Part shown: piece after piece, positions 36,651 to 48,909 of the stretch | Layout: each line of letters opens with the position of its first letter | How positions within the stretch are numbered: the stretch's first letter is position 1 | From: Hyperoodon ampullatus | Lineage: Eukaryota > Chordata > Mammalia > Artiodactyla > Ziphiidae | Direction of reading: 5' to 3' | DNA length: 64,000 nucleotides | NCBI GenBank assembly: GCA_949752795.1 | Contig: OX457058.1 | Location: 36,396,587-36,460,586 of the forward strand | Notes under the pieces: model-generated | Seen by the model: the letters and a program-made list of their open reading frames with translations, nothing else | Told to the model about the DNA's origin: nothing | Databases searched by the model: none | Translations under genes and position numbers: made by a program

Positions 36651-38690
36651 ATGCTGTTGACCTTCATCTTACGTGTTTCTGTCCCACATATGATCTAACA
36701 GGACCTCCGTCCCTTCTTTTCCATCCCACTCCTCTGACCAGCTGGTTTCTAGTTGGGTTCAGCCCATGGAGGCACAGAAGAGGTTAGAATGCAGGAGGAA
36801 GGGAAAAGCCAGTCTGCCTCTGGCAGCATCATGGCAGTGGCTGCAGCTGGGTTGGTGGCAACAGTAGCTGGCGGTGAGCATAGGGGCGGCACCTCTAGCA
36901 GCTCAGCAGCAAGGTGTGTGTCCTCCTGGGGCCTGGCACCTTCCTGATCCCTTTAGAAACACCCTTGTCATGCTTCTGTGTCTCCAGCTCTTCCAACACC
37001 TTTTAGCCAATTCCTCTCATCAACACTGCTTTGCCTGAGATATCTCGAGTGGTTTGTATTTTACTGGCTGGCCATGGATCGATGTAATCATTGATGGGGT
37101 GACTGTTACCAACAGTCTCACTGGCAGAAGGTGTTACTGCCAGCTGCTGCCGGGGTAGTCCGCTGGGCTCAACAAATAGCGCATAAGGCAGGGATGTCAG
37201 GGATGGGGTCTGATCTTGCTCTGCCTGCCTTCAGATCTCTTAACTACCGTGCCATAGCAACTTCTCATTAAGGCAGGGAAGCCTGTCTGCCTCCTACTGA
37301 GCCAACTTCAAGGGCTTGAGTTAACTCTGGAGAATTATGTCCCAGGCTGGCCATGGACTTAAGGTGACTCTAGAGAGAAAAGTTTTCACAGAGAATCAGA
37401 TTTTTAGTTCCAGACTCAAGATCACCTAGGCCAGAACCAACAAGCTGTGACGAAATAGCCTGCCCAAGAGTCAGAACTGCATTCACCCCTGACTGCCACC
37501 CGCTCCAGTGTGACTTGACTTGAGAAAGTCCCCCTCCCCCTCCAGTCCCCACCTATGAAAGGAGGAGCTGAGCCGTGAGAGAACCAGGCCAGAGCCACCG
37601 GCTTAGCCACACCAAGCTAGGCCTTGGACTGAGATTTTGCACATCACCCTCACCACATGCATGCAGTAGGCATTATTATTTTCCTCATGCTGCAGAGCAG
37701 GAAACGGCACAACCAGGAGGCAGCTGAGATAGGATAAGACAAAGCCCTCCCTTTAGGGGTCAGGCTGGGAGAGCTGCCCCATCTCCTGCTTAACTGTAAC
37801 ACTTCAGGGACCCCCTGTTCTAGGCCACTTGCCCTGGGTGTCTTGGACCCCACTTATTCCTCCAGTATAGGGCTCTACTAGTACCTCCCAAACTGCCTAG
37901 CTTTCTGGTGGGGCCAGTGGGAAATCTTTACTCCCAGGTTCGCTAAATCCATGTCTGCACTTACCCCTGCCTTGGGCATCCCACAGCTGACAACTCACCC
38001 TCAGCCTTATCCACAAACCCAGACAGTTCCTGGGTTGCACAGGTGCTCCTGAAGGCAGTACGTCCAGGAACAGCGATGTTTTGTTAGAAACAAGCCCACC
38101 TGAGGCAGGATGCAGCACCCCCAGGAGCAGATTCCACCCCAAAGTGGCCCTCGGGGAGGTCCCTGCAACAGCAAGTCCCATACAGGGCTGCTGCCAGTGA
38201 CACCGTCTGGTGCCAGGTCTCTCCTGGGGGTTTAGGCTTATTCAACTCTTTCTAGGATTTAATTTCCTTTTTTCTTTTTGGTCTCTATGTTCGTTATTAT
38301 GCCTGTGTCTGAATGAGTTTTGTGCAAGTCCTATGTAAGTGCGTGAGAAGTAGCTAAACAGCCGGGAGCGGTAGGGTCAGAGCAGGACAGTGGGTCAGGC
38401 TGTCACCATTCATTTGAGAACCAGTGGCTTTCAAATTGCTTCTTAGGAAGGGAACAATTTTGTCAAAAGAAATAAGAGCAGGAAGCACTGAAGCCTTTGG
38501 CGAGATGGGAGTAGAAACTTGACCTCTCATCGGTCCCTCACTCCCCGGGCAGCCCCCAAGGCAGCTCTGCGGAGAACAGTGAGCACTGTCAGGACTGCCC
38601 CCCAAGCCCCCATCACCTGCACAACTGGCAGCGTAACAAACCAGCATCTGTCAAGGCTTTAGTCCTGTTTCCCTACCATTAGGATTAGGT
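36651..38690. other. unassigned intergenic sequence
   Basis: Moderately GC-rich, with no recognisable exon or repeat. Several short ORFs lack homology I can recognise. Confidence 0.4.
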
Positions 38691-39220
38691 GCAGCTTCAT
38701 GTGCCAGAAAAGCCTAAATAACAGACGCTTATACAGCATAGATGTTTATTTTTCTCACTGGTAAACAAAGTCCAAAGGGAGTAATCAGAGATGCAGGCTC
38801 AGGTGATCCAGACTCAGGACCATCTGAGTAGCCTGAACTCACTGTGCAGGCACCGGTCTAGCAGCCCAGCCTTCTCGATCCCCAGCACGTGGCTGCACCT
38901 CATGGTTCCAGGCCAGTTTCTCTCACATTCACACGCTGGCCAGAAAGAGGTGACTGACAACCCTGGTTTGTCCCAGACATGGCACTTTCTGTGCTAAAAC
39001 CAGGAGAGTCTCAAACAAACCAGGACAAGTGGGTCACCCTAGACGAAGGGCATGGACCCTCCCTTCAGGACACTTTGTGGAAGTCATACAACATGTTTCT
39101 TCTATCTCATTGGCCAAAACTTAATCATGTGGCCCTGTTTGGCTGCAAGGGAGGCCAGGAAATGGTGATTTTATTCTGGGTGGCCATATATTCAGTTAAA
39201 CACTTAATATAAGAAAAGGG
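38691..39220 (+). repeat. ancient interspersed repeats, family uncertain
   Basis: 38691-38945 resembles an old mammalian LTR/DNA repeat. 38950-39050 (aaaccaggacaagtgggtcaccct) is the sense copy of the element at 34335-34465. No coding sequence. Confidence 0.45.
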
Positions 39221-39870
39221 GGGGAAACAGATATTGGGATCACCAAGCAGTCCCTGCTGGTTTCCCTCCTTCATCCCAACCCACCCTCTGAGCACGTCCT
39301 GCTGCTGCACCTCACACAGATGCAGGCTTTCCCCTTGGCTCTGACTTTTATTTTTCTGCTTGGCTGCAGTTAAAATTTCCCCCCAGCAATGTGGCTTCCA
39401 GCTGCCCTGGGTATCATCACCCCAGCCTGTGCTAAATCCAGGCCGGAGACTGGAGTGCTGGAGTCACAGCCTCCTGAACCACCTCAACTAACCTGCCATC
39501 CAGGCCGGATGCTAGGCTTCCTTATTGAAGAGCTTCAAATGCAAGGAAGTCTCAAGGTTCGTGGGCAAGGCAAGAAGGGCACAAACAGCCTTCCCTTTCC
39601 TCCCCTCCCCTTCTCTTTCTCTTCCTTCCCTTTCCCTTTCCATCCTCTTTATCAGACATCAGGTACTAAAGGTACCATGATAAGTGAAACAGACACAGTT
39701 CCTGCATCCAAGAGATTACACAATAGCCTATGGAACAGACAGTGAAACAATCTGGTATAACAGGTATGACAAGGACCAAGATAGAAATCCAGTGCTGTGG
39801 GATGCCTAGAACAGATCCCCAATCCAGATTTGGGGGTTCAGCGGGTTTCCTAGAACAGAAGACCAAATTT
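39221..39870. other. unassigned intergenic sequence with a pyrimidine tract
   Basis: 39588-39655 is almost pure C/T. No gene is seen. Confidence 0.45.
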
Positions 39871-40014
39871 GGTCCTGAGGGATAAGTAGGGGCTGAGTCC
39901 TGAGTGATGAGTAGGAGTTGGGTCCTGAGGGATGAGTAGGAGTTGGGTCCTGAGGGATGAGTAGCAGTTGGGTCCTAAAGGATGAGTAGGAGTTGGGTCC
40001 TGAGGGATGAGTAG
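39871..40014 (+). repeat. 25-bp minisatellite, about 5.8 copies
   Basis: The unit gggtcctgagggatgagtag(gagtt) repeats with minor changes (gataagtaggggctga, agtgatgag, agtagcagtt, taaaggatg). The array ends about 335 bases before duplication copy 2. Confidence 0.92.
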
Positions 40015-40348
40015 AATGAGCTAAGTGGGAGGAGGGAGTGTACCAGTACATGAGGCAGCCTGTAGAAAAGCCACAAGGCAGGAGAGAATGTAGTCCCTTC
40101 AAGGCACTGGAAGCAGCTCAGGGAGGCTGGAACTAGGAGAAGGGAGGGGCTGTGCTGGGAAGTGGCTAGAGATGAGGTGAGGGCGGTCATCAGGGGCTGG
40201 ATCACAACCGTCCTCATGAGCCATGATGAGAAGTTGGCACTTTGCCTGAAAGGATCACCTGGGCCATCTGCCTCTTAACCACTCAGTTGCCCTTGTACTC
40301 TCAGCTGTCATCCAGGGCTTGTCCTGGGTCAATCCCATCATGAACTTG

Positions 40349-42340
40349 CCTGGTGGGCAGTGGCTGATAGAAGAAGACAAGAGTGTAGCTGGACCCCTAG
40401 GAAGGTATCCTGCCTGGTCAGGACACAGCTGAAGATGAGCCAGCCCTGCCCACTGCTACGCTGTGGGGTGACATGTCCCACCCTGTGCCCCATGCCCACC
40501 ATAGGGTGGTTTAGCCTCTCCCCTGCTCCCAGACCTGGGCCTGCTTCCCCACCTCCCTCTGGTCAGGAAATGTTCTGACAGCCCATTTCTAGCAGGACCA
40601 CAGGATGGAGGATTTGGGGGCCCCCCGCCCAGGGACATGCAATTGTTCAGCCTCCACTTCTGCGGGGAGGGCTGCAAGGAGCTTCCCGTCTGGTAGCCAC
40701 TTGCTTGCTGGCGGGCATGGGAGCGAACGGTGGGCTTAAGGACTGCCTGAGGGATTGCAAAGCTGTGGCGGTCTGGCATCCTTCTTTATTTTTTCTAATT
40801 CAGTTTAAAGCTGACTCTAAGTCACTATCCCACTGAGCTGGTAAGAAATTCAATCTCAGGCATATCACTGAGCTTCCCTCCCCCAACTCCAATGTTTTGT
40901 CAAGGTGCCGGGGTCTTAGACAGTACCAAAGCCTTGGGGCGACCCCTCTGGTCATACCAGTGGCTGCAGGACTGTCCCCTATCCCAGACCTTGTACCCCC
41001 TCAGGCGTGGGGACTCAGCTGATCTGGGGTGCCCCTGGGGTGTGGGAATTGCAGGGAAGAGGTGTGCACTCTGCATCTAACGTACCCTCCCTGAGTGTAC
41101 CTGGCAGCCTTTCCCTCCAAGGCCTTGTCACCTCCTGCACACTGCCTAGAATCAGGGCGTGGGAACTCTCCCTACCCTTCCCTGCCCTAATCACACTCCC
41201 CCTTTCCCGACTTGGCTAGAAATCTCTCTCTCTCCCTCCTTTTAGCTCTTAAAAGCCCACCCTTTCTTCCTCTTCTAGGATGTGTCACAGAATCTCCATA
41301 GACCCAAGGTTATTACAAAAGAGAGCCATCGTCTTCCAGAAGCTTCTGTGCTCTGACCACCAAAAATACCCAAAGCAAGGAAATACCAAGAGACTGGGTC
41401 CCTGTTTGAAAGAGCCAGCGGGGGGAGGAATACAAAGTTAATATCTCAACAAATCATCTGGCCTCTTCTGCGTGAGGCAGGGCACAGGTACTGCTGTTGT
41501 CGATCTCACACACTTCCTGGCTCTGTCATCTGCCAGTCTTACATGGTGACTTTGCCTGGTTGGAGCTTCCCTCACCCAACATCATCCTGGGGTACTCGGA
41601 CCCCCTTAGGCTGCTGCTGTATTAGTCAGCTTTCATTACGTTATGCTGCAGTAACAGGCAAACTCAGAATCTTAGTGGTTTACAACCATATAATGTTTAG
41701 CACACTATGCTTCCAGCCTTGCAATGAAATAATGCAGTTTTTTTCATTTTCGATGTGATAAAAATCAACTCTGTTATGAAATTAAATGACTCCTAATGGA
41801 CTGCAATCACAAAACATATGTAAATGTAAATTTGAAACTTGAATTATAAAAAACAAACATCTATTTAAATGTGGAAGTATACCTAATCTGTCAGAGGATA
41901 AAGATTAAGGTAGCTTGATGATTATTGACTGTACTTTGTGTCACCCACTAAGTCAAAAATGCTAACTGAATACATTTTTTTTTTTTTTTTTTGCGGTATG
42001 CGGGTGTCTCACTTCTGTGGCCTCTCCCGTTGCGGAGCACAGGTTCTGGATGCGCAGGCTCAACGGCCATGGCACACGGGCCCAGCCGCTCCGCGGCATG
42101 TGGGATCTTCCCGGACCGGGGCACGAACCCGTGTCCCCTGCATCGGCAGGCAGACTCTCAACCACTGTGCCACCAGGGAAGACCCCCTGAATACATTTTT
42201 ATTTTATTTTTAAAATTTAATATTTTATGTTATTTATGTTATTTATTCATTTAGGTTGTGCCGGGTCTTAGTTGCAACATGCGGGATCTTTTTTTTTTAG
42301 CTGCGGCATGCATGTGGCATCTAGTTCCCTGTCCATGGAT
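40349..42340 (+). repeat. direct duplication, copy 2, upstream of PDE8A
   Basis: This is the partner of bases 1-1752, offset by 40,348 bp. It carries small indels (for example 7 extra bases near 41575) and an extra SINE at 41975-42185 that copy 1 lacks. It lies between the PDE8A promoter and SLC28A1. The different indels and insertion argue against a simple assembly duplicate. Confidence 0.93.
41975..42185 (-). mobile_element. CHR-type SINE, short poly-A class, specific to duplication copy 2
   Basis: T-run and reverse short-class SINE, absent from the matching position in copy 1 (near 1608). Flanked by ctgaatacatttt on both sides. Confidence 0.95.
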
Positions 42341-42403
42341 CGAACCTGGGCCCCCTGCATTGGGAGCACAGAGTCTTACCCAATGGACCACCAGGGAAGT
42401 CCC
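42254..42403 (-). mobile_element. CHR-type SINE, 'gggacttccctgg' class
   Basis: Complete counterpart of the truncated SINE ending copy 1, ending ccaccagggaagtccc. It is followed by another ctgaatacattttt. Confidence 0.88.
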
Positions 42404-42719
42404 TGAATACATTTTTAACCCAATAGTTGTTACCATAACAAATACATAGTGTGAACACAATGTTTATATGGGATTTGGCATTGCTATGAACTCTCTTACA
42501 AATTAAACATGCAATTTGGAGTTGTGATAGATTAATTTTGTCATTTCACTTTGTTAAAGACTTTTTTCTTAAATAGACTATTCACAATTTGAAAAAAAAG
42601 ATTTCTCTCTCACTCACAACATAAGTCAGCTTGGGGGTTGCTCTGTTCCATGTGTCTTCTTCATCGTGGGGTCCAGGCTGGAAGAGAAGCCCATCTCTGA
42701 CTCACTCTCTAGGGAAGCA

Positions 42720-42910
42720 GGCTGGTTTGATGGCTCAGAGCATGGCCTTGCACTCAAACAGGGCTGGGTGAAAATCCTGCCTTATCAGAGTTAGTGCTCA
42801 CAGCAGCTCTGTGAGTGAAGAGGTGATTTTAGTCACATTTTACTGATGAGAAATCCGAGGCTCAGAGAGGTTCATCATCTTGCCCAAGGTCACACAGGGA
42901 TGTGAAGAAG
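42720..42910. repeat. two MIR fragments in opposite orientation
   Basis: 42720-42780 reads as a plus MIR start (gcactcaaacagggctgggtg); 42785-42905 reads as the reverse core (gaggctcagagaggttcatc, ttgcccaaggtcacacag). Confidence 0.6.
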
Positions 42911-43440
42911 TGAAGCCAGAACTCAACCATAGGTGTGCCTGGCTCTGGAGCCCACACTCTCACTTCGCTCTGCTCTTCTGCCCCTGCACAGTAGACTCCG
43001 GTCTGCTAGCTAAACTTGGTGGATTGAGCATATGCATTCAGCTGTTTTCTCTCAAAACCCCACTAAAAATACAGGAGGGAAATGAGATATTGACGAAATG
43101 GTAAGGACAAAGAGAATGAAAGCGGCAACAACAGAGGGAAGAGATGTTAAAGTTTTGGAAGATGAGAAGCAGAAGGAGAAGGTGGCAGAGATGAGAAGGC
43201 ACGCCAAGGAGGAATCAGAGGCACCTGTTCCCACAGAAGGTGGGAGTGGAGGTGGGGCCGAAGACAGGGACCACGTTGGAAGCGAGAGCCCCAGGCCACT
43301 AGCCCACCCCATGCAGCCCCGAGACTGCCCCAGTCCCCAACTCACACACAGGAAACTGGAGTTTTATTCTGAGGAGAGGTTGAATCAGGGAAACAGGTAT
43401 AGTGGAAGGGATGAAGCTCTGTAATTTTTTTTAATAGAGG
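42911..43440. other. unassigned intergenic sequence
   Basis: A 108-codon ORF at 43098-43424, rich in Lys, Glu and Arg, arises from purine-rich DNA. It has no homology I recognise and is not called. Confidence 0.4.
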
Positions 43441-43838
43441 TTTTTTTTTTTTGATGTGGACCTTTTTTTTTTTTCGGTACGTGGGCCTCTCACTGTTGTG
43501 GCCTCTCCCATTGCGGAGCACAGGCTCCGGATGCGCAGGCTCAGCGGCCATGGCTCACGGGCCCAGCCGCTCCGCGGCACATGGGATCCTCCCAGACCGG
43601 GGCACGAACCCGCGTCCCTTGCATCGGCAGGTGGACTCTCAACCACTGCGCCACCAGGGAAGCCGGATGTGGACCATTTTTAAAGTCTTTATTGAATTTG
43701 TTACAATATTGCTTCTGTTTTATGTTTCGGTTTTTTGGCCACGAGGCATGTGGGATCCTAGCTCCCTGACCAGGGATCGAACCTGCACCCCCTTCATTGG
43801 AAGGTGAAGTCTTAACCACTGACAGCCAGGGAAGTCCC
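43441..43838 (-). mobile_element. CHR-type SINE ('gggacttccctgg' class) split by a younger SINE
   Basis: The outer element runs from its poly-T at 43441, is interrupted after gatgtggacc, and resumes at 43666 (atgtggaccatttttaaag) through gccagggaagtccc. Confidence 0.9.
43463..43665 (-). mobile_element. CHR-type SINE, short poly-A class, nested
   Basis: Inserted into the outer SINE. gatgtggacc is duplicated on both sides, which gives the order of insertion directly. Confidence 0.94.
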
Positions 43839-44170
43839 GAGGTTCTGTATTTTACAAGAGGGATTAAGTGAGAGTTTATAAGCTAAGTGGTGAGCACCAT
43901 CTCCTCCCCCTTTGTGCCACTCTATTTCCAGAATTCTCTCTGCCCGATGGATACACCTCAGGCAGGACCCTGGAACATTCTTCTCTAGAGAAACACAATG
44001 ACCCCAGGAAAGTGATCTATAAGTAAGGACATTTCAAAGTTCCCCCAGTGAGATGTCTGATCCTGGCCCAGTTACCCCACAGTGAGCCCCACGAGTTGAT
44101 AAGCTTTATTCCTCACAGCCCCCAGTATCCAAACAACTCTTCAGGGTCTCATTGTTAAGTATGAATGAAA

Positions 44171-44309
44171 GGGAATTCTCTGGCGGTCCAATTGTTAGGA
44201 CTCTGCACTTCCACTGCAGGGGGCATGGGTTCGATCCCTGGTCAGGGAACTAAGATCCCACAAGCCAGTGGAGCAGCCAAAAAAAAAAAAAAAAAAAGAA
44301 AGAAAAAAA
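44171..44309 (+). mobile_element. short CHR-type SINE
   Basis: Head gaattctctggcggtcc, tail A17 then aagaaag. Target-site duplication gtatgaatgaaa at both ends. Confidence 0.9.
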
Positions 44310-44391
44310 GTATGAATGAAAAACACAGGATCACCAGATATCTGAAGAAAGCATCTAATATGGAAGACAGAAGTAAAAATAAACAAAACAA

Positions 44392-44717
44392 GGGCTTCCC
44401 TGGTGGCACAGTGGTTGAGAGTCTGCCTGCCAATGCAGGGGACATGGGTTTGAGCCCTGGTCCAGGAAGATCCCACATGCCGTGGAGCAGCTCAGCCCAT
44501 GCGCCACAACTACCGAGCCTGTGCTCTATAGCCTGCGAGCCACAACTACTGAGCCCACGTGCCACAACTACTGAAGCCCGCACACCTAGAGCCTGTGCTC
44601 CACAACAAGAGAAGCCACCACAATGAGAAGCCTGCGTACAGCAATGAAGAACAGCCCCAGCTCGCCGCAACTAGAGAAAGCCCAAGTGCAGCAACAAAGA
44701 CCCAACACAGCCAAAAA

Positions 44718-44756
<39 letters not shown>

Positions 44757-44757
44757 A
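44392..44757 (+). mobile_element. CHR-type SINE, long class, with (AAAT)n tail
   Basis: Full long-class element with the internal 'cacaactactga' units and a tail of about ten AAAT units (44717-44757). Confidence 0.94.
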
Positions 44758-45165
44758 GATAAATTTAAAAAACAAAACAAAAAGGAATGGAGGGCCCAGA
44801 GACAACACAGATGGACAGAGAAAAATGCCTTAGAGTGATTAATATCCTCAGAGACATAGGGAATGGTATTACACCCATGAAACAGAAACAAGATGTTAAA
44901 AACAAAGAAAATCTAATCATAAGGAAGAAACATTTGAAAATTAAAATCATGGCAGCAGGAAAAAAGTTGAGAGAGAAGTTGGAAGATAAGTTTAAGGACA
45001 ATTTCTAGAAAGCAAACAAAATCACAAACAAAGAGACCACAGAAGAAAGGTAAGAAAAGTAGATGATAAATCCAGAGGGTCCAACAATCAAATAATAGTT
45101 CCAGAAAAAAAGAATAGAGGAAGTGAAAGAAAATTATCAAGGAATGATAAAAAAACTTCCCAGAG

Positions 45166-45496
45166 GACTTCCCTGGTGGCACAGTGGTTAAGAATCCGCC
45201 TGCCAATGCAAGGGACATGGGTTCGATCCCTGGTCCGGGAAGATCCCACATGCCGTGGAGCAACCAAGCCTGTGCGCCACAACTACTGAGCCCGTGCTCT
45301 AGAGCCCATGAGCCACAACTACTGAAGCCCATGTGCTTAGAGCCCGTGCTTGGTGATGAGAGAAGCCATCGCAATGAGAAGCCCACGCACCGCAACGAAG
45401 AGTAGCCCCTGCTCACCTCAACTAGAGAAAACCCGCAGCAACAAAGACCCAATGCAGCCAAAGATAAATAAATAAATTTAAAAACAAAACAAAACA
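45166..45496 (+). mobile_element. CHR-type SINE, long class
   Basis: Full element. aaaacttcccagag is duplicated at both ends. Confidence 0.94.
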
Positions 45497-45548
45497 AAAC
45501 TTCCCAGAGCTCAATGACACAAATTTGCAGATTGAAAGGCCCACCTTG

Positions 45549-46117
45549 AAAAGATACACGTACCCCCAATTTCATAGCAGCATTATTTACAATTGCCAAG
45601 ATATGGAAGTACCCATATCAATAAATGAATGGATAAGGAAGATGTGAGACCTAGTATTCCACTGTGTGTGACACACACATAGTGGAACACTAGTCAGCCA
45701 TAAACAAGAATGACATTTTGCCATTTGCAGCAAAATGGATGGAGTTGGAGGGCATGATGCTAAGTGAAATAAGTCAGACAAAGACAAATATTGTATGATA
45801 TCACTTATATGTGGAACCTAAAAAATACAACAAACTAGTGAATATAACAAAAAAGCAGACACAGATATAGAGAACAAACTAGTGGTTACCAGTGGAGAGA
45901 GGGAAGGGGGGAAGGGCAATATAGGGGTAGGGGAATTAGAGGTATAAATTCTTAGGTATAAAATAAACTATGAGGATATATTGTACAATACAGGGAATAT
46001 AGCCAATATTTTATAATAATTATAAATGGAGTATAACCTTTAAAAATTGTGAATCACTATATTGTACACATGTAACTTATATAATATTATACATCAACTA
46101 TACATCAATTTAAAAAA
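45549..46117 (+). mobile_element. 5'-truncated L1 3' end
   Basis: Sense L1 landmarks: gatacacgtacccccaattt, tggatggagttggagggc, gatatcacttatatgtggaac, and a 3' end in tacatcaatttaaaaaa. The flanks ggcccacct and ggcccacct are the target-site duplication. Confidence 0.9.
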
Positions 46118-46327
46118 GGCCCACCTAATCCCCAGCACAATGAATGGAAAAAGATTCATTATGACATTAGAACACCAAGGATAAAGAAATGATTCTAAAA
46201 GCTTCCAGGAAGGAAAAAGCCATTCATATAGAGATGATCAAAAATCAGAATGAATGGCATCAGCCTTCTCAGCCTCAACACTGGGAGCCAGAATACAGTT
46301 GGATAAAGTCTTCAAAACTGTAAGAGA

Positions 46328-46520
46328 GGGGCTTCCCTGGTGGCGCAGTGGTTGAGAGTCCGCCTGCTGATGCAGGGGACATGGGTTCGTGCCCAGGTCC
46401 GGGAAGATCCCACATGCCGCAGAGCGGCTGGGCCCGTGAGCCATGGCCGCTGAGCCTGCGCGTCCAGAGCCTTTGCTCCTCAACGGGAGAGGCCCGCGTA
46501 CCGCAAAAAAAAAAAAAAAA
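46328..46520 (+). mobile_element. CHR-type SINE, short poly-A class
   Basis: Missing a small internal piece (cacaacagtgag). The target-site duplication aactgtaagaga is on both sides. Confidence 0.94.
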
Positions 46521-46792
46521 CTGTAAGAGAAAATTATTTCCAAACTTAAATTCCATTCCCTGCCAAACTAGTAACCTAGCGTAATGATAGAAGAGAGACA
46601 TTTTCAGGTATGCAATGCCTCAGAAAATGTTATCTCCTGTGTTTGCATTCTCCACCAAAATGAGAAAGACAAGAAAATAGTTGATACACACCGGAGGGAG
46701 GTGTAGGAAAGTCCCAGGTGACAGCTGTACAGCAGGCCAGAGTCAGTGGATGGAAGGCTCCAAGAGGAATATTTCCAGGAAAAAAGTGAATC

Positions 46793-47157
46793 AGGGACTT
46801 CCCTGGTGGCACAGTGGTTAAGAATCCACCTGCCAATGCAGGGGACATGGGCTCGAGCCCTGGTCCGGGAAGATCCCACATGCCGCAGAGCGACTAAACC
46901 CGTGCACCGCAACTACTGAGCCTGTGCTCTAGAGCCCAAGAGCCACAACTACTGAGCCCGCATGCTGCAACTACTGAAGCCCGCGAGCCTAGAGCCCATG
47001 CTCCGCAACAAGAGAAGCCACCACAATGAGAAGCCCGTGCACCACAACGAAGAGTAGCTCCCGCTTGCGGCAACCAGAGAAAGCCCACGTGCAGCAACGA
47101 AGACCCAACGCAGCCAAAAATAAAATTAATTAATTAATTAATTAATTAAAAATAAAA
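46793..47157 (+). mobile_element. CHR-type SINE, long class, with (ATTA)n tail
   Basis: Full long-class element. aaaagtgaatcag flanks both ends. Confidence 0.94.
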
Positions 47158-48489
47158 AGTGAATCAGATATAGTGTCTGATGTGTTTGACCCTGCAGAAA
47201 CTAGGTCTCAAGGTCTTTGGCTTAAAAAAAAAAAGTATTCTTTAAAAATTTAGGAAGAATTAATGATAACTGCAAAGAAAACTCAGCAACAAAGAGGCAA
47301 ACATTGTATTATATGAACTTGAAAATGCACATTATAACATTTCTGATACTGAGATGCATCCTGCAAACAATGGAATGTCACAGTTTAGTTTCTTGGTGGT
47401 ACATAAATAATGGTGCATCTTACAATATTAGATTAGGAGAATTATAGTGATATCTCCAGAAGGATAAAAAGATGTGCAAGGAAGGAAATGTAATTATCGT
47501 GGTTCATGAATGAACAAGACATATAGCCATAATGAGGTAAATAAGCATTAATGGAATACGGTCTTTACCAAAAATTGTGATATTACCATATAGGGAGGAT
47601 GAAAGGAGAAGTAGGGCATGAGTGGTATAAAATAGTCAATGATTCATCTTCCATAATGGGGAGTAAAAATACAGCATCTAAAATCAATACTTCAAAAAAA
47701 AAAAAAAAGCAATATGAGTACATTATTTAGAAATATGTAGGTAAATACCAGAAGAAGCAACTGAGAGTCTGAAGGAGGGATTCAGGGATGGGGAAAGTGG
47801 GGTAGGGAATTGCTGGAATTTTTTTTTTCTGTTGTTATAAACTTTATGGTACTGCTTGGCATTTTAAATCATGTATATGGAGTACTCTGGTTTGGATGGA
47901 ATGAAAAAAGGAAATGAGGGAAGGAGGGAGTAAATCGGGAATTCTCCATGGATCCCAGCCTTGAATCAGGACGGCTGGGGACGATGCCCCTTTATGAAAT
48001 CCGATTGATGGGAGGGGAAACTGAGCAATTTGAAGGGGCTTCCATTATGGGGAGATTGAACCCTCCTGTAGTGGGATGGTAGATCCTGCCAGAAGAATTT
48101 TGTTTTCAGGTCCTGCGCTCCTTTAGAGGCGCTGACTTCCTCAAAAGAAGGAGGTGGCTCCCAGCAGCGGCTTCACCCAGGCCCTCCTGGGGCTCTGCTC
48201 TCTGCAGCCTTGGAGCCAGGGATCCAGGCTGGGGTGGGGTCATCACAGTCTGGCAGCACCGACCTGTTCTCTCACCGTGCCTTGGGCACCGGCCGGGAGG
48301 GAGCAGCAGATGCACCCACGCCACCTGGTGGAGGAAGGGAGATTGCAGCCCGGAGCCCAGGATTTTTGCAACAGTTTCTCTGTTGGGAAGAACCACTACT
48401 TTGCTACTTGGTTGTTACAAACTAGTCCTCAATTTCATCTTCCTCTTAATTCAGACACTCTGTGACCAAATGTCTTTGATTCCTACTCT
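47158..48489. other. unassigned intergenic sequence
   Basis: AT-rich until about 47900 (possibly decayed LINE), then moderately GC-rich. No exon is supported. Confidence 0.4.
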
Positions 48490-48880
48490 GGAGCTGCTCC
48501 AGCTATCCACTGCTGTATAATAAACCCTCCCAAACCTAGTCACACCAAACAACCACTGTGTTATGCTCTAGGATTCACTGAGTCAGGAATTTGGATGGGG
48601 TTCCACAGGGTTGGCTTGTCTCTCTACTCCATGATATCTGAGGCCTCAGCTGGGAAGATGCAAATGGCTGGGGGCTGGAACCACCTGGAGGCTCCTTCAC
48701 TCATATCTAGCGTTTCGGCTGGATGACTTGAAGGCTGGGCTCGGCTGGGATGGCTGGCTTAGTGCCCCCATGTGACCCCTCTTTGTGGCTTGGGCTTCCT
48801 CAAAGCATGGTAGTCTCAGAGGAGTGAAACCTCTTACCTGGTAGATCAGGGTGCTAGGAGTGACTATCCCAGTGAACAAG
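48490..48880. repeat. ancient interspersed repeat, family uncertain
   Basis: Phrases ccactgctgtataataaacc, gattcactgagtcaggaatttgg, tgggcttcctcaaagcatgg and tagtctcagaggagtgaaac match a common old mammalian repeat. Confidence 0.55.
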
Positions 48881-48909
48881 GCCAAAGCTGCCTGTCCTTT
48901 TATGACCCA

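Larger units (their letters stand above)
44780..47150 (+). mobile_element. old LINE-like sequence carrying several younger insertions
   Basis: The purine-rich sense strand, with phrases such as aacaccaaggataaag and ctaaaagcttccag, resembles decayed L1 ORF1/3' sequence. It is broken by SINEs at 45166, 46328 and 46793 and by an L1 at 45549. The family is not certain. Confidence 0.45.

Noticed and set aside
39871..40014. Repeat array as a CRISPR
   Set aside because: Units are directly adjacent, with no unique spacers, in a mammalian genome; it is a minisatellite.
44913..45599. 228-codon minus-strand ORF
   Set aside because: It runs through an antisense long-class SINE and LINE-like flanks; the reading frame is chance.
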